This document shows positions 24,376 through 37,500 of a stretch of DNA of 64,000 nucleotides, in pieces. The stretch comes from Xylocopa sonorina. Its lineage: Eukaryota; Arthropoda; Insecta; Hymenoptera; Apidae. The position numbers and the translations under genes are program-made. The stretch is taken from positions 1,813,170 to 1,877,169 of the forward strand of contig NC_135206.1 of assembly GCF_050948175.1 (NCBI RefSeq), in the 5' to 3' direction. Below the pieces are notes generated by a model. It did no database searches. It saw only the letters and a program-made list of their open reading frames with translations, and was not told the DNA's origin. Position 1 is the first letter of the stretch, and each line of letters begins with the position of its first letter.

Positions 24376-24511
24376 CTTGAAACTCACAGAAAAGATGCCA
24401 GTGTAACAATAGAACCACCTTGTAGAACACGTAGACTTAAAACACATTTATGAAGATACTCTGAAAGATGAAGAATTTTTCAAGGAGAGATGATTAGAAA
24501 TAAAAGCAAAA

Positions 24512-24517
24512 TTTATT
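24512..24517 (-). terminator. Poly(A) signal of TM2D1
   Basis: AATAAA on the gene strand, about 250 bp after the TM2D1 stop codon at 24765. Confidence 0.4.
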
Positions 24518-24764
24518 ACACAACTGTACCGGCAGTAGGTAACATAAATTAGTAACAAATTGTTATATACAATGTTTCGTTGAAATATATATCTACAAGA
24601 CGATCCCTTCCTCTGTTCATACATAAAAATAGAGCGCATAGTAATTTGCAGAGATAGGACTCAATTCTAGGATCGTATCGTATATCGTTGCATCGATTAA
24701 AGCAATGGCTTTGCAATCTTTCGTCTCAACCATTATATCATTCTTAGTCGTAGCATTGATCTGT

Positions 24765-27700
24765 TCAGCAATCGTACTGTGGTACTCTGTACGTAAAGTT
24801 GTTGATAGTTATTATATGAATCCCTGCACCGTAGTATGGCATCACGTAATGGGAACCGTCAGCAGGTCCTACGATTTGTGTTGCAATAAGTATTACATCG
24901 GCGAACTGGCCCAAGAAGAGGAATCCCAGTGTACTCAGTTTTAGCAGGCCCAACGCTGGATATCCTAGGTAAAACCTGTCTGCTCCGAACATGCCAAGGA
25001 ATATGGAAAGCAACAATGACGTCTCGAATGAGTATCCGTTTCTGCAAGAATGAAAAAAAGAAAACAGAATTACTACAAATTAGCATATAAGTTTTATTCA
25101 GCTTCTAAGTACTAAATGTAATTGTTAATTGTGATGACAAATAGTCTTAGATATTTTTTAATATTTTTAATACGACAAAATACTAAATGCAATTGTTAAT
25201 TGTGAGGATAGATATGATTTTTTTTAAGCTTCTAAGTACTAAATGCAATTGTTAATTATGATGATAAATAGTCTTAGATATCTTTTAATATTTCTAGCAC
25301 GACAAGATACTAAATGCAATTGTTAATTGTGATGATAAATAGTCTTAGATATTGTTTAATATTTTTAGTACGACAAAATACTAAATGCAATTGTTAATTG
25401 TGAGGATAAATATGATTTTCATTAAGCTTCTAAGTACTAAATGTGATTGTTAATTATGGTGATAAATAGTCTTAGATATTGTTTAATATTTTTAGTACGA
25501 CAAAATACTAAATGCAATTGTTAATTGTGAGGATAAATATGATTTTTTTTAAGCTTCTAAGTACTAAATGTGTTTGTTAATTGTGATGATAAATAGTCTT
25601 AGATATTTTTTAATATTTTTAGTACGACAAGATACTAAATGCAATTGTTAATTGTGATGATAAATAGTCTTAGATATTTTTTAATATTTTTTAGTACGAC
25701 AAGATACTAAATGCAATAGTTAATTGTGATGATAAATAATCTCAGATATTTTTAAATATTTTTGGTACCGCAAGATGATTCTATATACAGGGTGTTTGTA
25801 TAAATGTACACCCCAATAACAAAATAATGTAACTCTTAATTGGATACAGTAATTGAAACATGTGTTATACCATGTATACCTCTTCTCATTAAGTTTTGAA
25901 CCTTATATTTAAACATTTAATACCTCTGGTAACACTTAAAATATCAAACTGGTATTCAATCTCTTGCCATATGTTCTAAAATGTATTTGGCGCAATTTAT
26001 TTTCTAAAACGTGTCTGGCGTGATTGTGCCAATGGCATCTCTGATTCGTTGTTGTAATATTACATAATATTAGGAACTACTGTTTTGTACAGATTACTAT
26101 ATATTATATATTATACATTATATTTATATATTATAATTATAGTATTTGATATTAATATTATTATACATTATTACATATTACATTTATATATTATATATTA
26201 TATTTTATATATTACACAAGGCTTGATATTATGTATATTCTTTGATCCGTTGTTGCGATATCACAATATCAGGAACTGCTGTTTTGTACAGATTATTATA
26301 TATTATATTTTATATATTACACAAGACTTGATATGTATGTTCTTTGATCCGTTGTTGCGGTATCACAATATCAGGAACTCCTGTTTTGTACAGATTATTA
26401 TATATTATATACTACATTATTATTATTATATTATACATTACATATTATATTATGCATTATATTATACATTATTATTATATATTATAATTTATATATTACA
26501 CAAGGCTTGATATTGTGCATGTTTCCTGATCCGTTGTTGCAATATCACAATAACAGAAACTGCTGTTTTGTACGGATTATTATATATTATATATTATATT
26601 ATTATTATTATTATATTATACATTATATATTATATTATGCATTATATTATACATTACTATTGTACATTATTATTATTATTTATACATTATTATTATTATA
26701 TACATTATTATTATTTATACATTATTATTGTACATTATTATTATTATATATTATATATTATACAAGGCTTGATATTGAGCATGATAGCAAGAATATTTAA
26801 TGTTTACGTAAGGTTCAAAACTTAATGAGTAGAGCCATATATTATGGTATAACTTATGTTTCATTTACTGTATCCGATTAAGAGTTATATTGTTTTGTTA
26901 TTAAGATAAACCTTAATTTATGGACACTCCGTATTTTAAGATTGGAATAATATGAAAGAGTCGTATCTACGACAATATATGTGCATATACACATATATAC
27001 TTACGTCCATTTGCAAGGAATATCCTTCTTGAATGTATTATTCTTTGTTTCCGCACAAATAAGGCCATCCGCAGCCAGGCACAACACTGGCAACAGAAAG
27101 ATGGATATATAAGTTTAAGTATTTTGTATTGCTTTTGTTATCTTAACGCACTACGTGTAGGATAATGAAATTATCTTACTTTAAAAATTAATCAATAATT
27201 CAAGTTTCAAATGTTATATGCGTGGAATAGTCTAGAATGCGAGCGAGAGTGAATGTGCGGAGTAAATGAGTTTTTTCTGTGAATGTTTTGAAACGATGAA
27301 GCAGTTGTTTATGAGCAGTCTTCCAAGTAATATCTTAATTTAAAAGAACTATCTAATAATCGTGTAATTGTCATTAATTAATAAATTTCCTACATATGGA
27401 TGGATAATAGAGTAAATGAAATACAAAGAATGCGCATCCTTTAGAAAATAAGTAATATCTTCGCAACTAATAGTAGGATTTCAATGAAATTTGGAAAATA
27501 AGTAGTAAATAGTATCTGAAAACTGTGGATTAAATTTAAAAAAAAAGAATGAAATCTTTAAATTAGTTTTCCAATTACTTGTACATTTACTTAATATGAA
27601 ACTGAGATACAGACAGTAATATTAATTTTCTGATGTAGAAAATCAGAAAGGGCGTAGAGTCAGAGAGAAAAAGAATTATTAATATGAACAAACATTTAAG

Positions 27701-30249
27701 AATATGTATTTTAACACTTTCTGAGTTACTTTTCATAGAAAGATTGCTAAAACGACTCATTTTTGTTTTGTTTTCTTTCGTTGCCAAAATCAATTTAGAT
27801 ATCGCTGGCAAATTAAAACTATAAAATGATATAAGTGTAATTTTAGTATATCACTCAGATGTCCTCTCTGAGGGAATATTAAAGTTTATTAGAGGAATTC
27901 ACTTATTCCAATGCAACTGTTTGATATTATTTAACTGATTCGCTGCCAAGGACGAGTATACTCGTCTTTGATTTTATGCATGCAAATGATTATGTATGAT
28001 AATATATGTACTTTTACCAAGAAATAACAGAACTTTGGTAAACAATACCACTCCAAATATAAATGGCAATGGAAATAGCTTCATATAATCTGGGCTTGGC
28101 AGCGAATGGGTTAACTAATACCTTTTGATATTACAAAGTATTATTTAGTTTCCATTAGAATCGCAATTCAAACTGCAAATTATCACTACTTTTTATTCAC
28201 GACAAATATACTCCAATATTCTCCACTTTTTTCATGACGAGTATACTTGTCATAATACAATATTTTCCATTTTTTTCACGACGAATATACTCATCATAAC
28301 ACAACATTTTCCAATTTCTTCATGACGAGTATACTTGTCAAAACCAATTAAATAGCTAAAGCGATTCAAAAGCTAAAAAAGAATTAAAATTCGAAACACA
28401 TAGGTCACGTTCGAAAATTGTAACAAATTTAGAAGTAAACAACAGCCATTTCACCGACGACGAATATAATCGTCATAACACTAAATTTTCCACTATTAAT
28501 TATTAGTTTGGAATTAAAATTTGAAACGCATAGATTATGTTCGCAATTCTAACAAATTTCGGAGTAAACAACAGACATTTCACTCATGACGAACATAATT
28601 GTCGTAACACAACAGTTTCCACTCTTTTCTGGCTCCTTAAAGTCAGTTAAATGATTAAAACGATTCGAAAGCTAGAAGAGAATTAAAATTTGAAACGCAT
28701 AGATTATGGTCTCAAATTGTTACAAATTTAGGAATAAAAAATGAGCATTTCACTCACAACGAATATATTCGTTAGAACACTAAATTTTCCGCTGTTAATT
28801 ATTAGTTTTGAATTAAAATTCGAAACGCATAGGCTATGTTCACAATTATAACAAATTTAGGAGTAAACAAGGGACATTTCACTTACGACGAATATAGTCG
28901 TCATAACACAAAATTTTCCACTCTTTTCGTGACGATTATACTCGTCAAAACCAATTAAATAGCTAAAACGATTAAAAAGCCAGAAAAGAATTAAAATTCA
29001 AAACGCATCGGTTATGTTTGCAAATTGCAACAAATTTAGGAGTAAACAACAGACATTTCACTCATGGCGAATTTAAAGCCAGTTAATTCGCTAAAACGAT
29101 TCAAAAGCTAGAAAAGAATTAAAATTCGACGAATTTAAAGCCAGTTAATTGACTAAAACGATTCAAAAGTTATAAAAGAATTAAAATTCGAAACGCATAG
29201 GTTATGTTTGCAAATTGCAACAAATTTAGGAGTAAACAACAGACATTTCACTCATGGCGAATTTAAAGCCAGTTAATTCGCTAAAACGATTCAAAAGCTA
29301 GAAAAGAATTAAAATTCGACGAATTTAAAGCCAGTTAATTGACTAAAACGATTCAAAAGTTATAAAAGAATTAAAATTCGAAATGCATAGGTTATGTTCA
29401 CAAATTGTAACAAATTTAGGAGTAAAAAAAAAATAACACTATATTTTCCACTTTTTTCATGACGAATATACTCGTTAAAATCAACTAAATAACTAAAAAG
29501 ATTCAAAAGTTAGGAAAGAATTAAAATTCGAAACGCATAGGTTATGTTCACAAATTGTAACAAATTTAGGAGTAAAAAAAAAAATAACACAATATTTTCC
29601 ACTTTTTTCATGAGGAATATACTCGTTAAAATCAACTAAATAGCTAAAAAGATTCAAAAGTTAGGAAAGAATTAAAATTCGAAACGCATAGGTTATGTTC
29701 ACAAATTATAACAAATTTAGGAGTAAAAAAATAACACAATATTTTTTACTTTTTTCATGACGAATATACTCGTTAAAATCAACTAAATAGCTAAAAAGAT
29801 TCAAAAGTTAGGAAAGAATTAAAATTCGAAATGCATAGGTTATGTTCACAAATTGTAACAAATTTAGGAGTAAAAAAAAAATAACACAATATTTTCCACT
29901 TTTTTCATGAGGAATATACTCGTTAAAATCAACTAAATAGCTAAAAAGATTCAAAAGTTAGGAAAGAATTAAAATTCGAAACGCATAGGTTATGTTTGCA
30001 AATTGCAACAAATTTCGAAGAAACGAAGAACGAACCGTTTCACGTACCTTTGGCTTTGTTCTCTTTCGTGCAGCCTTTCGGCTGTTGCGTTTTCGGGTCT
30101 ATGAAATCATAATCCGGATGTGGACAGATGTACTGTCCCATTCGTAGGTTACTGCAGTCGATCTCGTAGGTGCGATCAACGGCATTGCTCAGAGGTATCG
30201 TTAACAGAATTAGAAGAGGCCCGCTGATTAATTGTAGCGAATGGGACAT
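24765..30249 (-). CDS. TM2D1: TM2 domain-containing protein 1 (three exons)
   Basis: Exons 30249-30048, 27086-27005 and 25041-24765 join in phase to 186 residues, similar to other TM2D1 proteins. It starts with a hydrophobic signal sequence (SGPLLILLTIPLSNA). A cysteine-containing luminal part follows (DCSNLRMGQYICPHPDY, GCTKENKAK, LICAETKNN, IPCKW), then the TM2 domain at about residues 98-150: two membrane segments joined by a loop with GADRFYLGYPALGLLK, and IVGPADGS after the second. The ending YYGAGI plus a short hydrophilic tail fits TM2D1, not TM2D2 or TM2D3. In flies the three TM2D genes (amaretto, biscotti, almondex) act in Notch signalling; that is family knowledge. Both introns are filled by repeats. 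Confidence 0.92.
25085..25770. repeat. Minisatellite in TM2D1 intron 2
   Basis: About six units built from 'actaaatgcaattgttaatt' followed by 'gataaatagtcttagatat' and 'taatatttttagtacgaca', some with an inserted 'gatttttttaagcttctaag'. AT-rich and non-coding. Confidence 0.88.
25788..26934. mobile_element. DNA element with 95-bp inverted ends and an AT-rich tandem interior
   Basis: The left end starts cagggtgtttgtataaatg and continues through 'gtaactcttaattggatac'. The right end near 26840-26934 is its inverted, diverged copy. The interior (26085-26780) consists of three or four repeats of a segment with 'tgatccgttgttgc' and 'aggaactgctgttttgta', separated by TATTA-type simple repeats. Frames read across the interior are low-complexity artefacts. 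Confidence 0.65.
27155..27395. repeat. Second copy of the dispersed repeat seen at 10355-10620
   Basis: Same orientation and order of blocks as in ABCB10 intron 7, with an extra 40 bp ('gagcgagagtgaatgtgcgg') missing from the other copy. It lies in TM2D1 intron 1, upstream of exon 2. Confidence 0.55.
27931..28114. mobile_element. TTAA-flanked MITE (copy 3)
   Basis: TTAACTGATTCGCTGCCAA at the left and TTGGCAGCGAATGGGTTAA at the right, about 180 bp apart, with TTAA at both edges. The interior also contains 'gacgagtatactcgtc', a palindrome that recurs in the tandem array following this element. Confidence 0.65.
28180..30005. repeat. Minisatellite in TM2D1 intron 1 with 'gacgaatatactcgtc' cores
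   Basis: About a dozen units of roughly 150 bp combining 'catgacgaatatactcgt', 'ttaaaattcgaaacgcatag', 'gttatgttcacaaattgta' and 'acaaatttaggagtaaac'. The five units at 29400-29995 are almost identical, so that end amplified recently. The core is shared with the MITE at 27931-28114, which may have seeded the array. Confidence 0.88.
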
Positions 30250-30299
30250 GGCGTTTTATTTAACAGTTATTATTACTGACAGTTATTGTCACGCTGTCA

Positions 30300-32080
30300 C
30301 TGAACCCACTGCATCCCGCGGGATACCAACGTGCTCTCCATGTTTGTTGTATTTCGAACTGAAACTGCCACAGTATACAGCAGCGCAACTCTCTGTCGGC
30401 AACTTTGATGTTGACGTGAAAAAATAGTGGAGTGCGCATGCGCGTCACTAAAATTTAGTTTACAGAGCCATCTGCACTTTATAATAGCATCAGAGTATAC
30501 AATACTCTCTGTCGGTAACATCGATGTTGGCGTGAAAAATGGAGTGCGCATGCGCGTCACTAAAATTTAGTTCACAGAGCCATCTGCACTTTATAATATC
30601 ATCAGAGTATACAATACTCTCTGTCGGTAACATCGATGTTGGCGTGAAAAATGGAGTGCGCATGCGCGTCACTAAAATTTAGTTCACAAGGCCATCTGCA
30701 CTTTAGTATCATTAGAGTATACAATGTTCTCTGTCGGTAGCATTGAGGTTGGCATAAAAAAGGAAGTGCGCATGCGCGTCATTAAAATTTAGTTCACAAA
30801 GACATCCGCACTTTAGCATCATCACAGTATACAATAGCACAACTCTCTGTCGGTAACATTGAGGTTGGAGTGAAAAGAAAAGTGAAATGCGCATGCGCGT
30901 CATTGAAATTTAATTCGCAGAGCCATCTGCACTTTACAGTATTACCATAGTGTACAGTAGCGCAATGCTCTGTCGGTAACATTGAGGTTGGAGTGAAAAA
31001 AGGGGAGTGCGCATGCGCGTCATTAAAATTTAGTCCAACAGAGCCATCTACACTTTACAATATCATTACGGTTTTCAGTAACGCAACTCTCTGTCGGTAA
31101 CGTTGATGTTGGCGTGAAAAAATAGTTGAGTGCGCATGCGCGTCATTAAAATTTAGTCCAACAGAGCCATCTGCACTTTACACTATTACCATGGTATACA
31201 GTAGCGCAACTCTCTGTCGGTAACATTGAGGTTGACGTGAAAAAAAGTGGAGTGCGCATGCGTGTCACTAAAATTTAGTTCACAGAGTCATTTGCATTTT
31301 ACAGTATTACCGTAGTATACAGTAGCGCAACTTTCCGTCGGTAACATTGATGTTGACGTGGAAAAAAAAGTGCAGTGCGCATGCGCGTCATTAAAATCCA
31401 GTTCACAGAGCCATTTGCACTTTAGTATCATCAGAGTATACAGCAGCGCAACTCTCTGTCGGCAACTTTGATGTTGACGTGAAAAAATAGTGGAGTGCGC
31501 ATGCGCGTCACTAAAATTTAGTTTACAGAGCCATCTGTACATTACAGTATTGCCATAATGTACAATAGCGCAATGCTCTGTCGGTAACATTGAGGTTGGA
31601 GTGAAAAAAAGTGGAGTGCGCATGCGCGTCACTAAAATTTAGTTCACAGAACCATCTGCTGTTTACAATATTACCATGGTATACAGTAGTGCAACTCTCT
31701 GTTGGTAACTTTGATGTCGGTGTTCCAAAAAATTGAGTGCGCATGCGTGTCAGAAAAATCCAGATCACAGAGCCATCTGGATTTCAATCTCAAAAATATA
31801 TTATATATATATAAAATAATAATATCTATCTATTTTAATGAGCCATCTGCACGTTACAATATCATCACAGTATTCAGTAGCGCAACTCTCTGTCGGTAAC
31901 TTTGATGTTGGAGTGAAAAAAAAGTGGAGTGCGCATGCGCGTCACTAAAATTTAGTCCACAGAGCCGTCTGTTCTTTACAGTGTTACCATGGTATACAGC
32001 AGCGCAACTCTCAGTCGGCAACTTTGATGTTGGCGTGAAAAAATAGAGTGCGCATGCGCGTCATAAAAATCCAGATTGCA
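30300..32080. repeat. GCGCATGCGC minisatellite B, upstream of TM2D1
   Basis: About 14 units of 110-125 bp, each with 'gtgcgcatgcgcgtcacta', 'aaatttagttcacagagcca' and 'ctctctgtcggtaacattga'. The first core lies about 185 bp upstream of the TM2D1 ATG. Spacers differ entirely from those of array A; only the palindrome is shared. Short open frames on the - strand are by-products of the repeat. Confidence 0.92.
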
Positions 32081-32089
32081 GAACCATCT

Positions 32090-33300
32090 GGATTTCAATC
32101 TCACTTGCATTTTTTACTCTCTATGTGCCCAACTTATGTTAAAATTTAGTTAATCAAAATTTCATAAAAATAATAAACGTATTATTTCTAATACACTGAA
32201 AAATAAGGGAAGAAAGCAAAAATCGAAAAAATATAAAATACACATGTTACTGTGACTATAAAAATGTAAGAACATAAATATAATATAAGATAAACAAGAG
32301 ATATTATATAATGAAAAATACAATTTATACATATTATACACTGTATATTTTATTTTAAAATCTATTTTAAAGTTATCTTATATATACTTAATACCTATAT
32401 ATACACATATATCGGTAACAGACATATAATATCTTAAAAGTAAAAATTTCATTAATGAAAGAAACGAAGATATCGTATTTTTAATAAAAATATATTTTCC
32501 ATTAAAATAGATAGATATTATTATTACATATATATAAAATATATTTTTGAGATTGAAATCCAGATGGCTCTGCGATCTGGATTTTTCTGACGCGCATGCG
32601 CACTCAATTTTTTCAAACACCGACACCAAAGTGGCCGACAGAAAGTTTCGCTATTGTGGTGTTACCATAGTATACAGTAGCGCAACTCTCTGTCGGTAAC
32701 ATTGATGTTGATGTGAAAAAAAAGTGGAGTGCGCATGCGCGTCATTCAAATTCAGTTCGCAGAGTCATCTGAACTTCTTGGCCTCACTTGCTCTTTATTT
32801 TTTCTTTCTCTCTTTCTTAGCAGGCAAGAAGACATGCGCAGATGATGTTACAGAAGTATATTTTTATTAAAAATATGATATCTTCGTTTCTTTCATTAAT
32901 GAAACCTTTACTTTTAAGATATTATACGTTTATTATCGATATATTTGTATATATAAGTATTAGATATATATATATATAAAATAACTTTAAAATAGATTTT
33001 AATATATTTTTCATTATATTTTCTCTTGTTTATCTTGTATAATATTTATGTTCTTATGTTTTTATAGTCATAGTAATATGTGCATTTTATATTATTTCGA
33101 CTTTTGCTTTCTTTCCTTATTTATCACTGTATTAGAAATAATACATTTATTATTTTCATGAAACCTCGATTAACTAAACGTAAAAATAATTTGAGCAGAT
33201 AGAGTGTAAAAAAATGCAAGTGACATTAAAATCCAGATTTTTCTGACGCGCATGCGCACTCAATTTTTTGGAACACCGACATCAAAGTGGCCGACAGAAA
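32090..33300. repeat. Large inverted repeat flanked by GCGCATGCGC units
   Basis: Sequence at about 32130-32560 reappears inverted at about 32855-33190, with blocks such as 'taagaacataaatataatat' and 'cattaatgaaagaaacgaag'. Outer parts carrying GCGCATGCGC and 'caccgacaccaaagtggcc' lie at about 32590 and 33245. The centre near 32640-32780 holds a single array-B-like unit. This could be a foldback element or an inverted duplication of an array edge. Confidence 0.7.
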
Positions 33301-33319
33301 GCTTCGCTGCTGTATATTG

Positions 33320-33580
33320 TGATCGCAGTCTCCTTCGCGCGCATGCGCGTAGCTTCCTATATGTACGCATGCGCGCATGTATACAGCTTCCTATACGTAC
33401 GCATGCGCACAGCTTTTTAAATGCGCGCATGCGCACAATCTCTATACGCGCCTACACACAGCTTCTTACGCGCGCATGCGCACAATTCCTACACGTGCAT
33501 ACACACAGCTTCCTATACGTACGCATGCGCACAGCTCTCTATACAGGCGCGCATGCGCACAGCTCCCTATACGCGCTCAA
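33320..33580. repeat. GCGCATGCGC minisatellite C, upstream of WWOX
   Basis: About eight units of 25-30 bp of the type 'gcgcatgcgcacagcttcct' followed by 'atacgtac'. The array lies about 1 kb upstream of the WWOX ATG. The same unit makes up array D at 50965-51120, so C and D are one family, distinct from A and B. Confidence 0.9.
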
Positions 33581-33599
33581 CACCCAAATACCGTATCGT

Positions 33600-34240
33600 T
33601 CGAACTGCAAGGCGCACAATTTCGTAACAAAGATTTTTTTATCTTTTTCACAAACTGTAAAAATGGCTACTAACATTTAAACTTAACAATTATGCATTGT
33701 ACAAGTGTAAAGAAAGAATGAAAGAAAGAAAGGTTATATTAATATTAAATAGAAATAGGCTAGATTAATATTAATATTAAATAGAAATAGGTTATATTAA
33801 TATTAATAATAAATAGAAATAGGTTTTATTAATATTAATATTAAGTAGAAATAGGTTATATTAATATTAATAATAAATAGAAATAGGTTATATTAATATT
33901 AATATTGATATTAAGTGGAAATAGGCGTTTCAGATCCACAGTGCCTATACGCAAGCCGCCACTGGTGCAGACTGTTAATTACGCAACCCGCACAGTTTCG
34001 TAACAAGGATTTTTCAATTTTTTTCACGAACTGTAAAAATGGCTACTGACATTTAAACTTAACAATTATACATTGCACAAGTGTAAAGAAAGAATGAAAG
34101 AAAGAAAGGTTATATTAATATTAATATTAAATAGAAATAGGTTATATTAATTTTAATATTGATATTAAATGAAAATAGGTATTTTAGTTCCACAGTGCCC
34201 GTACGCGAGCCGCCACTGATGCAAATGTATCGACTGTTAA
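33600..34240. repeat. Tandem duplication with 'ttaatattaaatagaaatag' repeats
   Basis: A segment starting 'cacaatttcgtaacaaagat' and containing 'gtaaaaatggctactaac' occurs at 33610-33960 and again at 33985-34200. Each copy ends in short tandem units 'aggttatattaatattaata'. A related flank follows array E near the right window edge (63915-63980), so arrays C and E share surroundings. Confidence 0.8.
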
Positions 34241-34557
34241 TCACAAAGATTAATCTCGCTGTTTTATTTTTTTATCAATATTTCCCCCACTTTCTTACAC
34301 AACATAATATCAATATATAAAATATACGAATATAACATGTTTGATTAATTTGTTTACAGTTACATAAGACCTGCTCGTAATGGAATTGTTCGTTTTATCT
34401 CTGGCTGATAAGATTATCACCGTTTTGTTTTAACTGCAATGTTGGTAACGCGAATGCATACGTTGTCACTTTATACGAATTTGTGACATTCACGTTAATG
34501 CAGTCGACAAGTAAAATCAGGAAGGATTGAGGATATTAATTTATAAATAAGGAGAAA

Positions 34558-37500
34558 ATGGTGGGCATTTTAAATGATTCTGATAGCGAAGACGAATTGC
34601 CTCCTGGGTGGGAGGAAATGACCACTGCCAATGGATTCGTTTATTATGTAAAGTAAATAACAACTGTAAACATTGTATACTTTATTATTATTACTGTTAT
34701 TGTTGTGCGTTAACACATTGTTGACCAGCAATTTTATATAGAAGCTATTTCATATCGCTGGATATTATTTTGTAATTTAATGTAGAAGTAAATGGTAGTA
34801 ATTTAAATAGTAATGTACTCGAGTCACTGTATATTTAAACGGAACTACTCCAACACTGTTACCTCCACTGCGAAGCTAATAATAGAAATTGGCGAGCTTT
34901 GGCAATCTTTGATCTAATCGGAACTGCCTCAACGTTGCATTAGAAATTAGCATGCATTAGCACATTAGAAATTAGCAATCCGAATAAATTATCAACGCTC
35001 AACTTGATTCGTTGCATCCTTAATCCACTCAAAACCACTGCAACGTTGCTACCTCTACTGCAAAGTTAATATTAGAAGTTGGCGATCTTTGATCTAATCG
35101 GAACTGCTTCAACATTGCATTAGAAATTAGCAATCCGAATAAATTATCAACGTTCAACTTGATTCGTTGCATCCTTAATCCACTAAAAACCACTCCAACA
35201 TTGCTACCTCTACTGCAAAGTTAATATTAGAAATTAGCGATCTTTGATCTAATCGGAACTGCTTCAACGTTGCATTAGAAATTAGCAATCCGAATAAATT
35301 ATCAACGTTCAACTTGATTCGTTGCATCCTTAATCCACTCAAAACCACTCCAACGTTGCTACCTCTACTGCAAAGTTAATATTAGAAATTGGCGATCTTT
35401 GATCTAATCGGAACTGCTTCAACGTTGCATTAGAAATTAGCAATCCGAATAAATTATCAACGTTCAACTTGATTCGTTGCATCCTTAATCCACTCAAAAC
35501 CACTGCAACGTTGCTACCTCTACTGCAAAGTTAATATTAGAAATTGGCGATCTTTGATCTAATCGGAACTGCTTCAACGTTGCATTAGAAATTAGCATGC
35601 ATTAGCACATTAGAAATTAGCAATCCAAATAAATTATCAACGTTCAACTTGATTCGTTGCATCCTTAATCCACTCAAAACCACTGCAACGTTGCTACCTC
35701 TACTGCAAAGTTAATATTAGAAATTAGTGATCTGAATAAATTACCAACGTTCAACTTGATTCGTTGCATCCTTAATCCAATCGAAACTACTCCAATACTA
35801 TTACATCTATCATGAAGCTAACATTAGAAATTGGCGATCAAAATAAATCACTTGTTCAACGTCTTAAGTTTTAAGTGCCCTGAGTTTCATAAATTGAGAT
35901 AGATAACGCAAGTTAATTCATGACTGGTCAACAATTTGTTAACAGAAACATGTTACGATACAAAGTACATTATCCTTTTTCTTGTAGCCACTACACGAAA
36001 GGCACACAGTGGACGCATCCCAGGACTGGTCGTACGAAGATCGTCGAGGGAGGTACAATATTGCTATATAAATACACACATGCTAATCAGGATCGTTTAA
36101 ATCGTTCATCGATTATTTGTACAATAAAAATACAGAAGTAAACTCTACTTTACATTTATAAATTCACTCGCTCAAATTATTCATCAATTATTTATACAAT
36201 AAAAATACAGAACTAAACTCTACTTTACATTGTAACATTAAAACCAATTAACGCTAGCCTTTTTTTTACATTCTTGCATTATAACGAGTGATTAAATAGT
36301 TACTATAAAGCTTATAATGTTAAGTGTAAGTGAGTGATGCTTGACGATGTTGGTTTTGTTGACAAGAATTGCCATCTGGATGGGAAAGATGCATGTCGGA
36401 GGATGGCCAAGTGTTATTCGTTGATCATATGAATCGCACAACGACTTACAGCGATCCAAGGCTGGCATTCGCTACGGAATACAGAGAGTCCTCTCAGCCT
36501 GTGAGGCAACGCTTCGATGGTAGCAGCACAGCGTTATCTGTTTTACATGGACGAGATTTGAGAGGCAAAATTGCTATCGTTACAGGTGCAAATACTGGAA
36601 TAGGTAATTAATTTCGTACTTAATATTATTCTTGATTTATACTACATAAAACAGTTGCGAATACAGTAATTAAACTTAATATTAAATTACCATTACTTAT
36701 CATTACTTATTATCTTAAAGTTAAGACTTTTAAAGTGCTACACGCATTAAAAGACAGAGAATATTATTAAATTTAGGACTCAATCTTTCTTTACTTAGCT
36801 ATCATAACTTTTTGATCTGCTTTTTAAGGATTTGAAACTGCTAGATCGTTAGCTTTACATGGCTGCAAAGTTATTTTGGCTTGTAGAAATCTAGAGAAAG
36901 GTGCGGAGGCTGTGCAGAAAATAAAACAAGAAAGAGAGAACGCAATATGCGAGACGTTGCAATTAAATTTATCCTCGTTGCACAGCGTTCGAGAGGCTGC
37001 TGAAAAATTCAAACAGAAATATAGGTAAGCTTTAAGTTAATAAAGGCAATTAATCTGTAATCTATTATCTCATATATTATTATTAACTATATTAAAAAAA
37101 ATTAATAATAAAAAAAAAAATTTTTTTTAATTTAAATTAATATTAAAAAAGATTTTAAAAAATTAAGATTAATAGTAAAAGAAATTTAAAAAAATTAAAA
37201 TTAATAAAAGGAAATTTAAAAAAATTAAAATTAATGTTAAAATAATTTTTTTTATTAAAATTAATAGTAAAAGAAATTTTAAAAAATTAAAATTAATAGT
37301 AAAAGAAATTTTAAAAAATTAAAATTAATAGTAGAAGAAATTAAGAAAAATTAAAATTAATAGTAAGAGAAATTTAAAAAAATTGAAATCAATAGTAAAA
37401 GAAAATTAAAAAAATTAAAATTAATAGTAAAAGAAATTTTTTTTAATTAAAATGAATATTAACAAAATTAATTATAAAAGAATTAATAATATTATTTAAA

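Noticed and set aside
26085..26825. Frames rich in Tyr and Ile on the + strand
   Set aside because: Translations of TATTATA simple repeats inside a DNA element.
30297..31768. Series of - strand frames starting MTRMRTP
   Set aside because: Each starts in the GCGCATGCGC repeat and ends within one or two units; they are by-products of the array.
33252..33680. Frames with 'MRACAQ/ARMRT' repeats
   Set aside because: Translations of array C. The same happens at 50975-51181 in array D. No codon-level constraint is visible.
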